DNA of 64,000 bases, from the NCBI RefSeq assembly GCF_000147815.2, contig NC_015951.1, positions 226,056 to 290,055 on the forward strand, read 5' to 3'. The notes beneath the pieces are model-generated. The model had not been told where the DNA came from, ran no database searches, and was given only the letters and a program-made list of their open reading frames with translations. Below are positions 1 to 8,479 of this stretch, piece after piece (position 1 is the first letter of the stretch; each line of letters begins with the position of its first letter). Made by a program: the position numbers and the translations under genes. The DNA is from Streptomyces violaceusniger Tu 4113. GTDB taxonomy: Bacteria > Actinomycetota > Actinomycetes > Streptomycetales > Streptomycetaceae.

Positions 1-761
1 CTGCGCAGGTCCGCGATGCGCCGCTCCAGGCGGGAGGCCGAGGCACCGGTCAGCACCAGGAGCACACGGGGGAAAGCTGGGTAGCGGCTGCGCCAGGCCG
101 GTGTCCTGGAGGCGCGGCGGGCGGCGCGAGCGGCGGGCTGGGGGGCGTACTGGTGGTAGCGGGCGTAGGCATGGACCTTCTGGGCGAGCCGGGCGATGGT
201 CATCTGGCAGCGGTCGACCTCGACGAAGAACGTCAGCAGCGTGCGCTGCCTGCCCTCGGTGTGGACGTAGTTCAAGACCGCGTCGGGGATCAGAGAAAGG
301 TCCTCACCGGGCCGGTTCTCGTCCCGGTAGTAGTGCGCGATCTCCGGAGACCAGTCGAGCGCGCCGCATTCGTGACCCAGACGCCGGGCCCACTCCACAA
401 AGGCCAGGCCGGTGGAGACGGTGGCAAGGGTGTGCTCCTGCAGCGGACCGGCGGCAGCTTCGGCGCTCATCCGGTACGGGCGCTGCGGAAGCAGACCCAC
501 GGCCTCAACAGCAGTGGCTCCTTTCTCGGTAAGCCACCACAGCAGATCCGTCTGCCCGTGGACCCGACGCCCCACGACGCCGACCAGGCCAGACTCGCGA
601 AGCTGGTGGAGCTGACGGCGCACGTATTCGGCGCGGGTGTGGTGCGGTGTGAGGAGGCGGTGCATCTGGAGGGTGGAGACCAGGCGGTGCTGGTACAGGA
701 CCGTCATGGCCTGCTGCCCGATCGGGCCCGCGCCCAGCGGCGCGGAATGCGGGTACGGCAT
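1..761 (-). CDS. Replication-relaxation family protein (5' part; continues past the left edge)
   Basis: The minus-strand frame opens at an ATG at 761, 15 bases after the stop of the TraG-like gene, with GGAG upstream and an in-frame TAG just before it. No stop occurs before base 1, so only about 253 residues are visible. The N-terminus reads like a winged-helix DNA-binding domain (MPYPHSAPLGAGPIGQQAM, then a helical VLYQHRLVSTLQMHRLLTP segment and a wing containing GLVGVVGRR). Replication-relaxation proteins with this layout commonly follow TraG-like ATPase genes on actinobacterial conjugative elements, and the tight spacing suggests one transcript. The family name rests on domain character and neighbours; the DNA target cannot be read from the sequence. 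Confidence 0.65.
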   Translation of the reverse strand, partial: MPYPHSAPLGAGPIGQQAMTVLYQHRLVSTLQMHRLLTPHHTRAEYVRRQLHQLRESGLVGVVGRRVHGQTDLLWWLTEKGATAVEAVGLLPQRPYRMSAEAAAGPLQEHTLATVSTGLAFVEWARRLGHECGALDWSPEIAHYYRDENRPGEDLSLIPDAVLNYVHTEGRQRTLLTFFVEVDRCQMTIARLAQKVHAYARYHQYAPQPAARAARRASRTPAWRSRYPAFPRVLLVLTGASASRLERRIADLR

Positions 762-776
762 CTCGGGGCTCCGGTG

Positions 777-2948
777 CTAGTCGATGAGAGTGGTGGGGTC
801 GCCGGTGGCCGCCGGGCCCGGACCACGGCCGGCGAAGTGGGCGCGGATCTCGGCGTCCAGGACTTCGAGGTCCGCGACAATCTCCCCGGCGGGCCGGCGC
901 CGCAGGTTGGTGTCGATTGCCGCGTCCAGCTCCGGGACACCAGCCGGGTTGTTGTAGTGCGCGAAAATCTCCTCGACGGGCAGTCCGCGCACCCGGAAGG
1001 GCCTGGTCGGCTTTCCTTCCAGATTGATCGACATCACGTAGTGGTACTTCGGGAGCTCGGTGATGGTCTCGGGAGTGACGTGGCCATTCCAGCGGCGGGC
1101 GACGAACGCGGCTTCGTCGAAGTCCGCGGCGCAGGTGCTGAGGAGGGACTGGTTCTGCAGCAGGGACTGCCTGGTGCCCGGCGAGAGCCTCAAGACCATC
1201 TGCGTCATGCCGATGAAGCGCACCTCGTATTTGCGCAGTTGCTCGGCGATCGCGGCGAGGAAGCCCTTGCTCGAGGAGTCCAGAGCGGTGAGCTCATCTC
1301 CCCACGCCCAGAACGTGCGGCGCTGCTCGCGAGGGGTGTCCTGGCGGGACAGGCCGGCCCGGTGCAAATCGTGGATGAGGAGGCAGGACACCAGCGCGTC
1401 GGATTCGGAACCGGAGGGGCACACGAACACGACCTGGCCGGTGTCCATCGCGGTCCGCACGTCGTAGCTGGAGCGGGGGGAGCCGAAGAACGCCTGCAGC
1501 GACTGGGAGGTATCCAGACGGTCCATCACGTAGGTGACGGTGGCCACCGCGTCCTTGGGGAGCGTGGGGAAGGTGTTGCGCCAGTACGTCTGCACTCGAG
1601 GCGGCAACAGCGGCAGGAGTGCCTCGCGCCAGTCCTCGTCCGTTAGCCATGTCCGCAGCTGGAAAATCGTGGGCTGCAGATCGGGCCGACCGTCCTGGAC
1701 GGCACGGAGCGACAGCAACGCGAGCGCCTGCGCGGCGCGGGCCAGGATCGTCCGCGCCCGGGGCGCGTGATCGCCCCAGCTCTGGGCCGCCGCGATGCCT
1801 TCCGTCACTGACCGCACCACGTCCTGGACGTCGCGTGCGGTGCGGCCCTCCATCGACAGCGGATTCCAGGACACCACCAGCTGATCGAGCTCGCACTTGG
1901 CCAGGTTGATCTCACACAACCGGCCGGCGATGTGCGGGTGAGCCAAGTACGGCTTCGCCCGCGCCCACGCTTCGCCATGCGGGTCCAGGAACCAGACGCC
2001 ATACCCGCAATGGGCCAGCGCGATCGCCTGGACGAGCGCCGCCTCCGTCTTGCCGTGGCCCGACTTGCCCAGCTGCAGACCGAACAGCAGATCCTCCACA
2101 CGAGCCGCGCCGATCCGCTCACGCCCGTCGGGGTACGTCACTGCGCCCAGCGGCACCAAGTCGCGCTGCCCGGTGTAGACGGGCAGGTTCGCCGGCGCGG
2201 GCGGGACCAGGCCGCCGGAACGGACGACGTTGGAGGCGCTGCACCGTGCCGTCGGGGGCTTGAGGAAGCCAGCGAGCTCGGGGACAGTCATCCACTGCCG
2301 GCCGCGCGGGGCGAACTCACCACTGGCGAAGCGGCGGTCGAAGGAGGCCGTGGCCTGGCGGGTACGCGGCCGATGGGGCTTCAGGTAGTTCTCGCCGCTC
2401 GTGGTGGCGAACACGGCCAGCAGCTGGTGCATACGGGCGAGCGCGGTCTGCGGGTGCGCGGCCGCGGTACGCAGCAGAATCTGCACCGCGAAGACCGCGC
2501 CGGCCCCAGGCCCGAATTTCCCCACGCCGTCGCGGAGATCGGTCATCCGCGGCAGCCGATCCGGCCGGGAGCCGCCGGATGCCCCGCCGCCGCTCCAGGC
2601 AGCCTTGAAGGAAGCCGCGAGTCCGCCTCCGCCCGGGCCGCCGGTGAGCTTCTCCCCGTACGCGGACGGGCCACGCCGACGCGTGGCGGCCAGCAACCGA
2701 CGTCGTCGTCGGGCGAGCTGCCGCTCGCTGACCGGCACCAGATCCAGGACGACGTCGGCCTGCTCTCCCGCCTCGGTGCGGACCGTGGCGAGCGCGGCCG
2801 CCAACTGCTGCAGGGGATCCGGGGTCAAGCCCAGGAAGGCGAGGGGCTTCTGGTCGGGCATGGCGAGGACCAGCTCGGCGCGCTCGATGTACCGGGGCAG
2901 GGAAGGACGGTCGGGAATGCGCTTGGCAAGTTCGACGGGTGCGGTCAC
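777..2948 (-). CDS. TraG/VirD4-like conjugative coupling ATPase
   Basis: A 723-residue P-loop ATPase. The Walker A motif LGKSGHGKT lies near residues 292-300, followed by a strand ending VWFLDPHGEAW, and a Walker B-like FWAWGDELTALD lies near residue 546. The first ~280 residues are low-complexity and Gly/Arg-rich in places. No clear membrane helix is seen here; the preceding gene encodes a membrane protein and may supply the anchor. VirD4/TraG-type ATPases bring DNA to the transfer channel. The GTG start overlaps the upstream stop in a GTGA, implying translational coupling. In Streptomyces such proteins are often labelled only 'ATP/GTP-binding protein', so the exact subfamily is less certain than the ATPase call. 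Confidence 0.75.
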   Translation of the reverse strand: MTAPVELAKRIPDRPSLPRYIERAELVLAMPDQKPLAFLGLTPDPLQQLAAALATVRTEAGEQADVVLDLVPVSERQLARRRRRLLAATRRRGPSAYGEKLTGGPGGGGLAASFKAAWSGGGASGGSRPDRLPRMTDLRDGVGKFGPGAGAVFAVQILLRTAAAHPQTALARMHQLLAVFATTSGENYLKPHRPRTRQATASFDRRFASGEFAPRGRQWMTVPELAGFLKPPTARCSASNVVRSGGLVPPAPANLPVYTGQRDLVPLGAVTYPDGRERIGAARVEDLLFGLQLGKSGHGKTEAALVQAIALAHCGYGVWFLDPHGEAWARAKPYLAHPHIAGRLCEINLAKCELDQLVVSWNPLSMEGRTARDVQDVVRSVTEGIAAAQSWGDHAPRARTILARAAQALALLSLRAVQDGRPDLQPTIFQLRTWLTDEDWREALLPLLPPRVQTYWRNTFPTLPKDAVATVTYVMDRLDTSQSLQAFFGSPRSSYDVRTAMDTGQVVFVCPSGSESDALVSCLLIHDLHRAGLSRQDTPREQRRTFWAWGDELTALDSSSKGFLAAIAEQLRKYEVRFIGMTQMVLRLSPGTRQSLLQNQSLLSTCAADFDEAAFVARRWNGHVTPETITELPKYHYVMSINLEGKPTRPFRVRGLPVEEIFAHYNNPAGVPELDAAIDTNLRRRPAGEIVADLEVLDAEIRAHFAGRGPGPAATGDPTTLID

Positions 2949-3409
2949 TGCTCACCTCCATGCTGGGTAGGAAGGTCGAAGCGCACCGGCTGAATGGACC
3001 GCTCGGCGCGGGCGGCACGGACCTCTACTTCGGCGAAGCCCGGCATGGCCAGCACGGCGGCGGCCTCGGCCGGCCCCTCGAGGTAGCAGCGCATCGCGCC
3101 ATCGACAGTGCTGTAGCGCAGCCGGGCAGCGGCACCGCGGGCGGGAGTGCCAACGGACGCGTAGCGCACCCGGCCCACCTGCCGTGCCCAGCGGCCGACC
3201 TCGCCCTCTCCTGGATCGAAGGTGCTGGTGGGGACGACTTCCACGAGGACGCGGCCGGTGAGGGCCTTCGTTACGCGCCGGCCCCGCTGCACGGCCACCC
3301 AGGCGGCGACCGTACCGGCGACGACGACCAGGGCGGCAAGGTACGGAGCGGACCTGGTGATCCAGTGCGCGATGAGAAGCAGTTCCCCGCCCGGGAGATC
3401 GCCGCTCAC
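2945..3409 (-). CDS. Small membrane-anchored transfer protein
   Basis: A 154-residue protein with one N-terminal membrane segment (about residues 19-41, APYLAALVVVAGTVAAWVAV), then a basic turn and a soluble domain of ~110 residues. The GTG start at 3409 overlaps the stop of a 15-codon leader ORF, and its own stop overlaps the start of the TraG-like gene, so all three are probably translated as one coupled unit. It carries no recognised catalytic motif. Position and topology suggest it tethers or partners the TraG-like ATPase at the membrane, which is an inference from context. Confidence 0.7.
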   Translation of the reverse strand: MSGDLPGGELLLIAHWITRSAPYLAALVVVAGTVAAWVAVQRGRRVTKALTGRVLVEVVPTSTFDPGEGEVGRWARQVGRVRYASVGTPARGAAARLRYSTVDGAMRCYLEGPAEAAAVLAMPGFAEVEVRAARAERSIQPVRFDLPTQHGGEQ

Positions 3410-3453
3410 GCTGGTGTCCTGGCGATCGTGTGGGGTGCGGGTGTGCGGTTCAC
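3406..3453 (-). CDS. Possible 15-residue leader peptide before the transfer operon
   Basis: A GTG at 3453 sits five bases after a consensus AGGAGG (3464-3459). The frame encodes MNRTPAPHTIARTPA and ends in a TGA that overlaps the GTG start of the membrane-protein gene. The strong ribosome site and exact stop/start overlap suggest a translated leader that feeds ribosomes to the next gene. It is too short for homology evidence, so this rests on signal quality alone. Confidence 0.45.
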   Translation of the reverse strand: MNRTPAPHTIARTPA

Positions 3454-4072
3454 GGCGGCCTCCTGGTCAGTGAGGGGAAATTCCCTTCACCCCGACCAAG
3501 TCCGACCACCCGCCCGGTTCAGACACCGCCCACCGAAATTTACTGTCCCTTTGCTGACGAGGCCCTGCGCCCGTGGAATGACGGGGCGCGGCAATCACAC
3601 GCCAGCCGATCGGATCGACCATGGCCGATCGCACGGAGCGCTGTGGCCGATCCGGCGGCCCATCGACCACCGGTCAGTTGAGTACTTGTACTTCTCGGAT
3701 CTCCACGCTGGTCGCTGCCGTGCGAGTGGTGATGATCGGGCCGGTCTGCCCGGCCCCGGCCCAGTCGACATCCCAGGTCGTTGTCGCCGTCACCGTCACC
3801 GTCTACCGGCCGTCCGGCTCGCGGGTGCTGGGCTGTGTATCGGAGGCACAACGCGACCCGCCGTGACCTGCGCTGACATACCAGACGCATCGGGTCGACA
3901 CCCCGGGATCCGGCATTTCAGCGGCTCGGGCCGGGAGATGCCAGCAGTACCGGGCGCCGCGCCCGCCGGGTCGCCGGCGCGGCACCGGCCAAGCCGAGGC
4001 GCTGAGCACCGAACACAAGCCGCCCCCGCCGAGAATGGGGCGAGAACGTGTGAGACAGCGGTACGGCAGCCC
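3454..4072. promoter_or_regulatory. Regulatory region upstream of the TraG operon
   Basis: About 620 bases without a convincing gene. A near-perfect palindrome spans 3470-3490, centred on GGGGAAATTCCC, directly upstream of the leader ORF and well placed as an operator. Two copies of TGGCCGAT lie at 3622-3629 and 3644-3651, the same octamer found eight times at 22.03-22.16 kb upstream of the other transfer operon. I infer promoter and operator functions; no clear -35/-10 pair was identified. Confidence 0.5.
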
Positions 4073-4480
4073 TCAGAGCGCGGTGGCAGCGAGCCGCTTG
4101 CCACCCGAGCGGGCTTCCCGCAGCACGTCGCGCCAGTCGGTGCTGCGCAGCCAGGCTTTCTCCATGGGGTGGGCGGTCCACTCAAGGAGGTCGGCCCGGG
4201 TGCGGAGCTTGTCGGCGGCAATGCGGTAGTGGCTCGCCTCACGCGCTGGGTCGCGGTCCCGGTGATGGGCCTGCCAACTGACCTTTTCCAGATCTGGGTT
4301 TTCCAAGAGGCCGGCGAGGTCGAACGACAAAGACCCGTCGGCGTCGGCGTGCCGCTCCTGCCATGCGCGTTCGGTTCGCTGCACCGCATTCATCTTGGCG
4401 GTGTGGGCCCACAGGTAGCCGACGTCGTCGGAGATCGGGCGGCTGCACTCTTGGCAGATCAGAGTCAGTTCGCGGGTGAT
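4073..4480 (-). CDS. Hypothetical protein with a CxxC zinc-knuckle-like N-terminus
   Basis: The coding frame is open far upstream, but the plausible protein begins TRELTLICQECSRPISDD, a zinc-finger-like start with two cysteines. A perfect AGGAGG at 4491-4486 is followed, five bases later, by ATC at 4480, so a rare ATC start is possible; the next in-frame alternatives are CTG codons a few residues downstream. The remainder (~135 residues) is soluble, charged and rich in Trp and Arg. The function is unknown. It lies downstream of no obvious partner and is separated from the TraG operon by 620 bases. Confidence 0.5.
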   Translation of the reverse strand: MTRELTLICQECSRPISDDVGYLWAHTAKMNAVQRTERAWQERHADADGSLSFDLAGLLENPDLEKVSWQAHHRDRDPAREASHYRIAADKLRTRADLLEWTAHPMEKAWLRSTDWRDVLREARSGGKRLAATAL

Positions 4481-4791
4481 GTGTGCCTCCTGAGGTGAAC
4501 AGCTTGGGTCGATTGAACGCCCCATCCCCCAGCCAGGTCCGCTGAGGGGCGTTCTGGTGGCCTCACAGGCCCGGCCCGCAAGGGGGCAGGGCGGGGCGGG
4601 GGTGTTGTGGGCTTGCTGCCTCAAGAGCGATCGGCCTTTCCCGGAGCGGGCCAGGACCACAACGCTCCTCCCCGCCCGCTCGCAAAGACTGCGACGTGAG
4701 CGGCGCACTGACTACCGTGGGCGGTGAAGAAGGCCGTGCCGACGCACACGCGGTCGGATGACGGCTTGGGGGACATCACAGCGGGGGAATC
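4481..4791. other. Intergenic region with an inverted repeat
   Basis: A divergent intergenic stretch between the zinc-knuckle protein (minus) and the DUF3558-like protein (plus). A perfect 9-base inverted repeat, GAACGCCCC at 4515-4523 and its complement at 4546-4554, could be an operator. Nothing else was recognised. Confidence 0.35.
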
Positions 4792-5307
4792 GTGGATAGC
4801 GGGCTGAACAGGACAGGGGCGTGGATCGGCGTGATCACGGGCGTGATCGCTATCCTCGCGTTCTTCGGGGTGCGCGACTTCGGCGAACTGAAACAGGCGA
4901 TTCAGGAGGGCACTTCGGGCGACTCGCTGGCAGATCCGTGCAAGGCGGTCTCCGTCGACTACGTGACCAGCCTCGGGATGCGTGCTGAGCCGGTGTACGC
5001 GGGCGCCGAATTCTCCAAGGACAGCACGAAGAATGGTGCCCGGTGGAAGTGCTTCTGGAGAAGCGAGGACGACAGAACCCGTCTCTCCATCGGCTACTCA
5101 CAGGAACAGAGTCACGTCTCAGGGGTGCAGATGGGGCCGATGGACGGAATTCCTGACGGGATGATTGGCCGTCAGTACGACACGATCGCCACCTCCTGCT
5201 TTGCCGACTGGCCCACCTCTTTCGGACAGGGAGAGGTGTGGTTCAGCGGCACCTGCCCCGAGACCAAGCAGGTCGCCGTGAAGGCGTACGAGAACCTCTC
5301 CCGCTAG
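4792..5307 (+). CDS. Membrane-anchored exported protein (DUF3558-like)
   Basis: A 171-residue protein starting at GTG. One hydrophobic segment near the N-terminus (residues 10-26, WIGVITGVIAILAFFGV) should anchor it, leaving an extracytoplasmic domain with DPCKAVSVDYVTSLGM and three further cysteines (WKCFW, TSCFADW, GTCPE), so four in all. The layout resembles the DUF3558 group of actinobacterial cell-envelope proteins, but no lipobox cysteine is present at the N-terminus. It stands alone, convergent with the methyltransferase gene across a shared hairpin terminator. The role is unknown. Confidence 0.65.
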   Translation: MDSGLNRTGAWIGVITGVIAILAFFGVRDFGELKQAIQEGTSGDSLADPCKAVSVDYVTSLGMRAEPVYAGAEFSKDSTKNGARWKCFWRSEDDRTRLSIGYSQEQSHVSGVQMGPMDGIPDGMIGRQYDTIATSCFADWPTSFGQGEVWFSGTCPETKQVAVKAYENLSR

Positions 5308-5381
5308 GGTCAATGCCACTTATCTAACGCGCGAGGGGATTTTCAGGAACGCGTCATCAGTTGTCCCGTGCCTCGTGCGAT

Positions 5382-5430
5382 CGGCCCCGGCCGCCGGCCC
5401 AACGGGGGAAAGGGCGGCGGCCGGGGGCCG
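5382..5430. terminator. Bidirectional hairpin terminator
   Basis: A long GC-rich stem-loop: an arm at 5382-5400 (GGCCCCGGCCGCC...) pairs with one at 5412-5430 across a loop containing GGGGGAAA. It sits between two convergent genes (4792-5307 plus, 5442-6467 minus), where a terminator for both is expected. Confidence 0.6.
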
Positions 5431-5441
5431 GTGTATGCATT

Positions 5442-6467
5442 TTAGCGTTCGAGACGAAGTTTCCAGCCTGTTAGTCCTGGTTCGTCGTGTTGGGTCAGGT
5501 TTGGTGTGTAGGTGTCGGGGGCGGGGCGTCCGGCGTTTTCCCAGGCGGTGAGCCAGCCGCGCAGGGTGGTCAGGGAGGGTGAGTCGGGGTGGTCGGCGAG
5601 GATCGTGCCGTCTTGCTGGATGACGGCGGCCGTGGTGGCGGTGGTGTGACCGAGCGCCCGCTGCTCGGGGCGGAGTCCGGCTTGGGTCAGCTGAGGGTCG
5701 GCGAGACAGGCGGCGTAGGTTCGCCAGGAGTGCCAGTTGATGTCGGGCCCGTCGTACGGCTCGGTGTGTGCGTCCTTGAGGAGCTGCCGGAGGGCGGTGC
5801 GGGCGCCGGTGTGGAGGCGGTCGTCCAGGTCGCGCCAGGCGATGGAGATCCAGGAGGGTGCGGGGACCCGGTTTTCCCAGTCCACCCAGCGGCCGGGTAG
5901 ATCGAGGTCGGTCTTGGGCCAGGTGGTGGTCTCGATGTATCCGCCGGTGGCCACGGCCTCCACGACCGGTTCGCCGCTGCGGACGCGGATGGTGGCGACC
6001 ACGGTGTTGTGGGGCACGGCGGCGATCGGCAGCGGGGCGACGATCAGCCCGCCCTCGGCGATCTGGTCGACCCATGATCGGGGCAGCAGCGGCGGGGTGC
6101 ACCAGGCGACCATCCGGTCATAGGGGGCGCGTTGGGGGAAGTCGCCGACGGTGGCGTCGGCGGTGTGGCAGTGCACGGTGCGGATGCCGCGTTCGTGGTG
6201 GATGAGGTTGGCCCACCGTACGAGGTAGTCGTTGACGTCGAGGCTGGTCACCTGTCCGGTGGGCCCGACGAGCTGAGCGAGGAGGGCGCCGGAGTAGCCG
6301 GAGCCGGTGCCGGCTTCAAGGACGTTCATGCCCGGGTGGACGTCGAGTGTGGTCAGCTCGCGGTGGATCACGGCCGGGTTGGAGCGGTGCGGGGTGGCGC
6401 CTCGGCCTTCGTGGTGGGTGTAGTGGCGCTCGGGGACGAGCTCGGCGGCGTCGGCGACAGCAGTCAC
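5442..6467 (-). CDS. Protein-L-isoaspartate O-methyltransferase, RiPP-associated type (copy 1)
   Basis: A 341-residue SAM-dependent methyltransferase. I place the start at GTG 6467, with GAGGAG just upstream; it gives a protein that aligns from its first residues with the paralog at 11.5 kb. Motif I is EAGTGSGYSGALLAQL near residues 66-81, preceded by the HYTHHEGRGATPHRSNPAVI segment typical of these enzymes. The C-terminal ~150 residues exceed the housekeeping repair enzyme (~210-220 residues), as in methyltransferases tied to ribosomal peptide clusters. It probably methyl-esterifies an aspartate side chain in a peptide. No precursor gene was found beside it, so its substrate may be the lasso precursor at 8.5 kb or a lost peptide. 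Confidence 0.75.
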   Translation of the reverse strand: MTAVADAAELVPERHYTHHEGRGATPHRSNPAVIHRELTTLDVHPGMNVLEAGTGSGYSGALLAQLVGPTGQVTSLDVNDYLVRWANLIHHERGIRTVHCHTADATVGDFPQRAPYDRMVAWCTPPLLPRSWVDQIAEGGLIVAPLPIAAVPHNTVVATIRVRSGEPVVEAVATGGYIETTTWPKTDLDLPGRWVDWENRVPAPSWISIAWRDLDDRLHTGARTALRQLLKDAHTEPYDGPDINWHSWRTYAACLADPQLTQAGLRPEQRALGHTTATTAAVIQQDGTILADHPDSPSLTTLRGWLTAWENAGRPAPDTYTPNLTQHDEPGLTGWKLRLER

Positions 6468-6629
6468 GCTCACTCCTCTGAGGGGCAGGGCACTCGTATG
6501 CGATAACTGCTCCGGGCGGGTGAAGGGCACGCGCCCGCCTGGAGCGGCTGGTTCAGATGGACAGGGCGGTGTGGCGGTGCCACCCGTCGGCGGTGTACTC
6601 GCCGACGGGCCCGTGGTCCGGAAGTTGGG

Positions 6630-6761
6630 CATCTTGAGGTTCTGCGCGAGGCGGGGATCACGGTGCTGCTCGGGGAGGGTGGTTTCACCCCCCACAAACC
6701 CAGGCATGGCGATCTCGACGCCTATCCGTGGCAGGTCGCCCTGGACGCGTTGCCTGCCTGA
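6630..6761 (+). pseudogene. 3' remnant of a flavoprotein (PPC decarboxylase-like) gene
   Basis: One frame gives an uninterrupted C-terminal segment, EVLREAGITVLLGEGGFTPH followed by DLDAYPWQVALDAL, ending at TGA 6759-6761. This resembles the end of the actinobacterial flavoprotein family related to phosphopantothenoylcysteine decarboxylase. No matching N-terminal part occurs upstream, where the sequence runs into the leader of the methyltransferase gene. Such flavoproteins often sit next to XRE/TPR regulators in Streptomyces, and an XRE gene lies about 100 bases away, so this is probably what is left of a former neighbour. Confidence 0.5.
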
Positions 6762-6858
6762 TCATGCCCGGTTGGCCCTGTTAGATCCAATGGCGCCAAC
6801 CGCTCTGGGCTGCTGCTCACCGGCGCTCCGGAAGCCGCCACGAAGTGGCCGTTCTGTA

Positions 6859-8208
6859 TCAGGTGGTTACCGTTTTGGCGCGGTCGAGGAGGTCGTGTAC
6901 AGCCGGTTCGCCCCGGTAGGGGATGAGCTGCTTGACGGCGTCGCGGACGTGGTCACTGCTGCGTCCGGAGTGGACGCCGGCGGCGAGGGTCAGAGCCTGG
7001 CCGGTGGACGCGCATGCGGCGTCCACTTGGCGCTGCTGGAGCTGGGCGGTGGCCATGCGGGTGAGGTACAGCACGTGGGTGCGGACGTATTCGGGACCGT
7101 AGGAGGCATCAGCCTCCGTGAACTTCCGCTGCGCGGCCGCGGCATCGCCGAGGTCGAGCATGCATGAGCCCGTCAGCATGTCGATCTCCGCTTGGTTGAC
7201 CCAGTAGGCCCACGGAGGGTCATCGTCCCGGGGGCCACGCTCCAAGTGGGCGACGGCGCGGTTGAGCGCCTGGTAGCAGTCTCGAGTCTCACCGGCTTTG
7301 GCCAGGGCGCGGGCCTGGCGGGCGGAAAGCATCGCATCGACCACGGGGGTGGAGCGGCCGCGTACGGCGGTCTGTGCGGTGCGGACCATTGCGTCGGCGT
7401 CGTCCGGATGCCCCGTGGAGTACGCCTGGATGGACATGAAGGCCAGGACGTTCGCGGCGAGCAGGGCATCTTCGCTGCTGCTGGCGGACTTGAGCGCTGC
7501 CACGAAGTGCCGCTGCCCGGCGGCGTGCCGGCCGATGTCGAAGTGCATCCAGCCGCACATGCGCCCGAGGTCGGCGGCCTGCGCGTACAGCCGTCGCTTC
7601 ACTCGTTCTGCGGGGAAGGAGCCGGTCTGGAGCAGGTGGTGTGTCAGGGACAGGAGACCTTCGGCCTCGAAGACGAGATCACCGCCGCCGTGCGTGTCAT
7701 CCGCGCGCTGGAGGTCGGTGATCTGGTCGGCGATGTGGTCCACCATGGCGGGGCTGATACGGCGTCCGCCGCCGGCCGCTGCGTGGGCGATGGCGGGCTC
7801 GGCGGTGAGAAAGCCGTGTAAGAGCGTGGTCAGCGTGACGCCGGAGAGAATCGTGAATTCGCGACGGTCCATGCGGCCGCTCCTCAGCACATCGCCCAGT
7901 GCGTCCACGGTACCGGCGGCCGTCCACGGGCGGTACAGCTCCGGAACCTGGGGGCTGGGAAGCCAGTACGGCCACGGCAGTTGCTCCCGGAGCTCGTCGG
8001 ATATCTCGAACACGTCGGCGATCAGCGCCTGGGTGAGCTCGTCGGGCTTTCGGCCGCGTTCCCACCAGTAGACGGTCTTCTTCGTGGTGGCCACCGGAGT
8101 GCCGCGCCTTATGCCAGCGGCTCGGATGCGGGCGGCCAGCCCCTCCTGGGACCAGCCGAGCATTCGGCGTGCGTAGACCAGCGGATGGCCGACACCGGTG
8201 TCGAACAC
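6859..8208 (-). CDS. XRE-family regulator with TPR-like C-terminal region
   Basis: Start at GTG 8208, six bases after a GGGGGGAA ribosome site; the frame is open further upstream without a better start. The ~449-residue product has an N-terminal helix-turn-helix (VYARRMLGWSQEGLAARI, then KTVYWWERGRKP) and a long alpha-helical region of TPR-like repeats (for example AVAHLERGPRDDDPPWAYWV). This is the common Streptomyces regulator type that pairs HTH and TPR, often beside peptide natural-product genes. It is divergent from the lasso precursor across ~270 bases and is therefore a candidate local regulator; target and ligand are unknown. Confidence 0.8.
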   Translation of the reverse strand: MFDTGVGHPLVYARRMLGWSQEGLAARIRAAGIRRGTPVATTKKTVYWWERGRKPDELTQALIADVFEISDELREQLPWPYWLPSPQVPELYRPWTAAGTVDALGDVLRSGRMDRREFTILSGVTLTTLLHGFLTAEPAIAHAAAGGGRRISPAMVDHIADQITDLQRADDTHGGGDLVFEAEGLLSLTHHLLQTGSFPAERVKRRLYAQAADLGRMCGWMHFDIGRHAAGQRHFVAALKSASSSEDALLAANVLAFMSIQAYSTGHPDDADAMVRTAQTAVRGRSTPVVDAMLSARQARALAKAGETRDCYQALNRAVAHLERGPRDDDPPWAYWVNQAEIDMLTGSCMLDLGDAAAAQRKFTEADASYGPEYVRTHVLYLTRMATAQLQQRQVDAACASTGQALTLAAGVHSGRSSDHVRDAVKQLIPYRGEPAVHDLLDRAKTVTT

Positions 8209-8479
8209 GGTTCCCCCCGTGCTGAGGCGGATGAGCTGCGACGCATCGTAGCGACGTCGTAACTCCCCTGGGGAGACGTCCGTGCAGCAGCCCGGGGCCG
8301 GTGAGGGCTTGACAACCCCTTGGAGGCCCTGGGCGGGGGCTACTGCCGGTGCGGTTCCGAGACGAGGGTGTGCGGTGCGGGGCCGGGGTTCCCCGGCAAT
8401 CCCGCAGACCATTCCCGGGCCGCGCCGAAGCGTTCCTCGGCGCGGCCGTTCCTACCTATCGAACGTGGAGGACAAGACG

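Noticed and set aside
153..1646. Long plus-strand ORF (497 codons) at the left edge
   Set aside because: It is antisense to the TraG-like and replication-relaxation genes, and its translation is Arg/Gly/Val-rich low-complexity typical of antisense frames in high-GC DNA.
2939..4498. 519-codon plus-strand ORF over 2.9-4.5 kb
   Set aside because: It spans two minus-strand genes and an intergenic region with no domain or ribosome site; the minus-strand genes have coupling signals and membrane segments.
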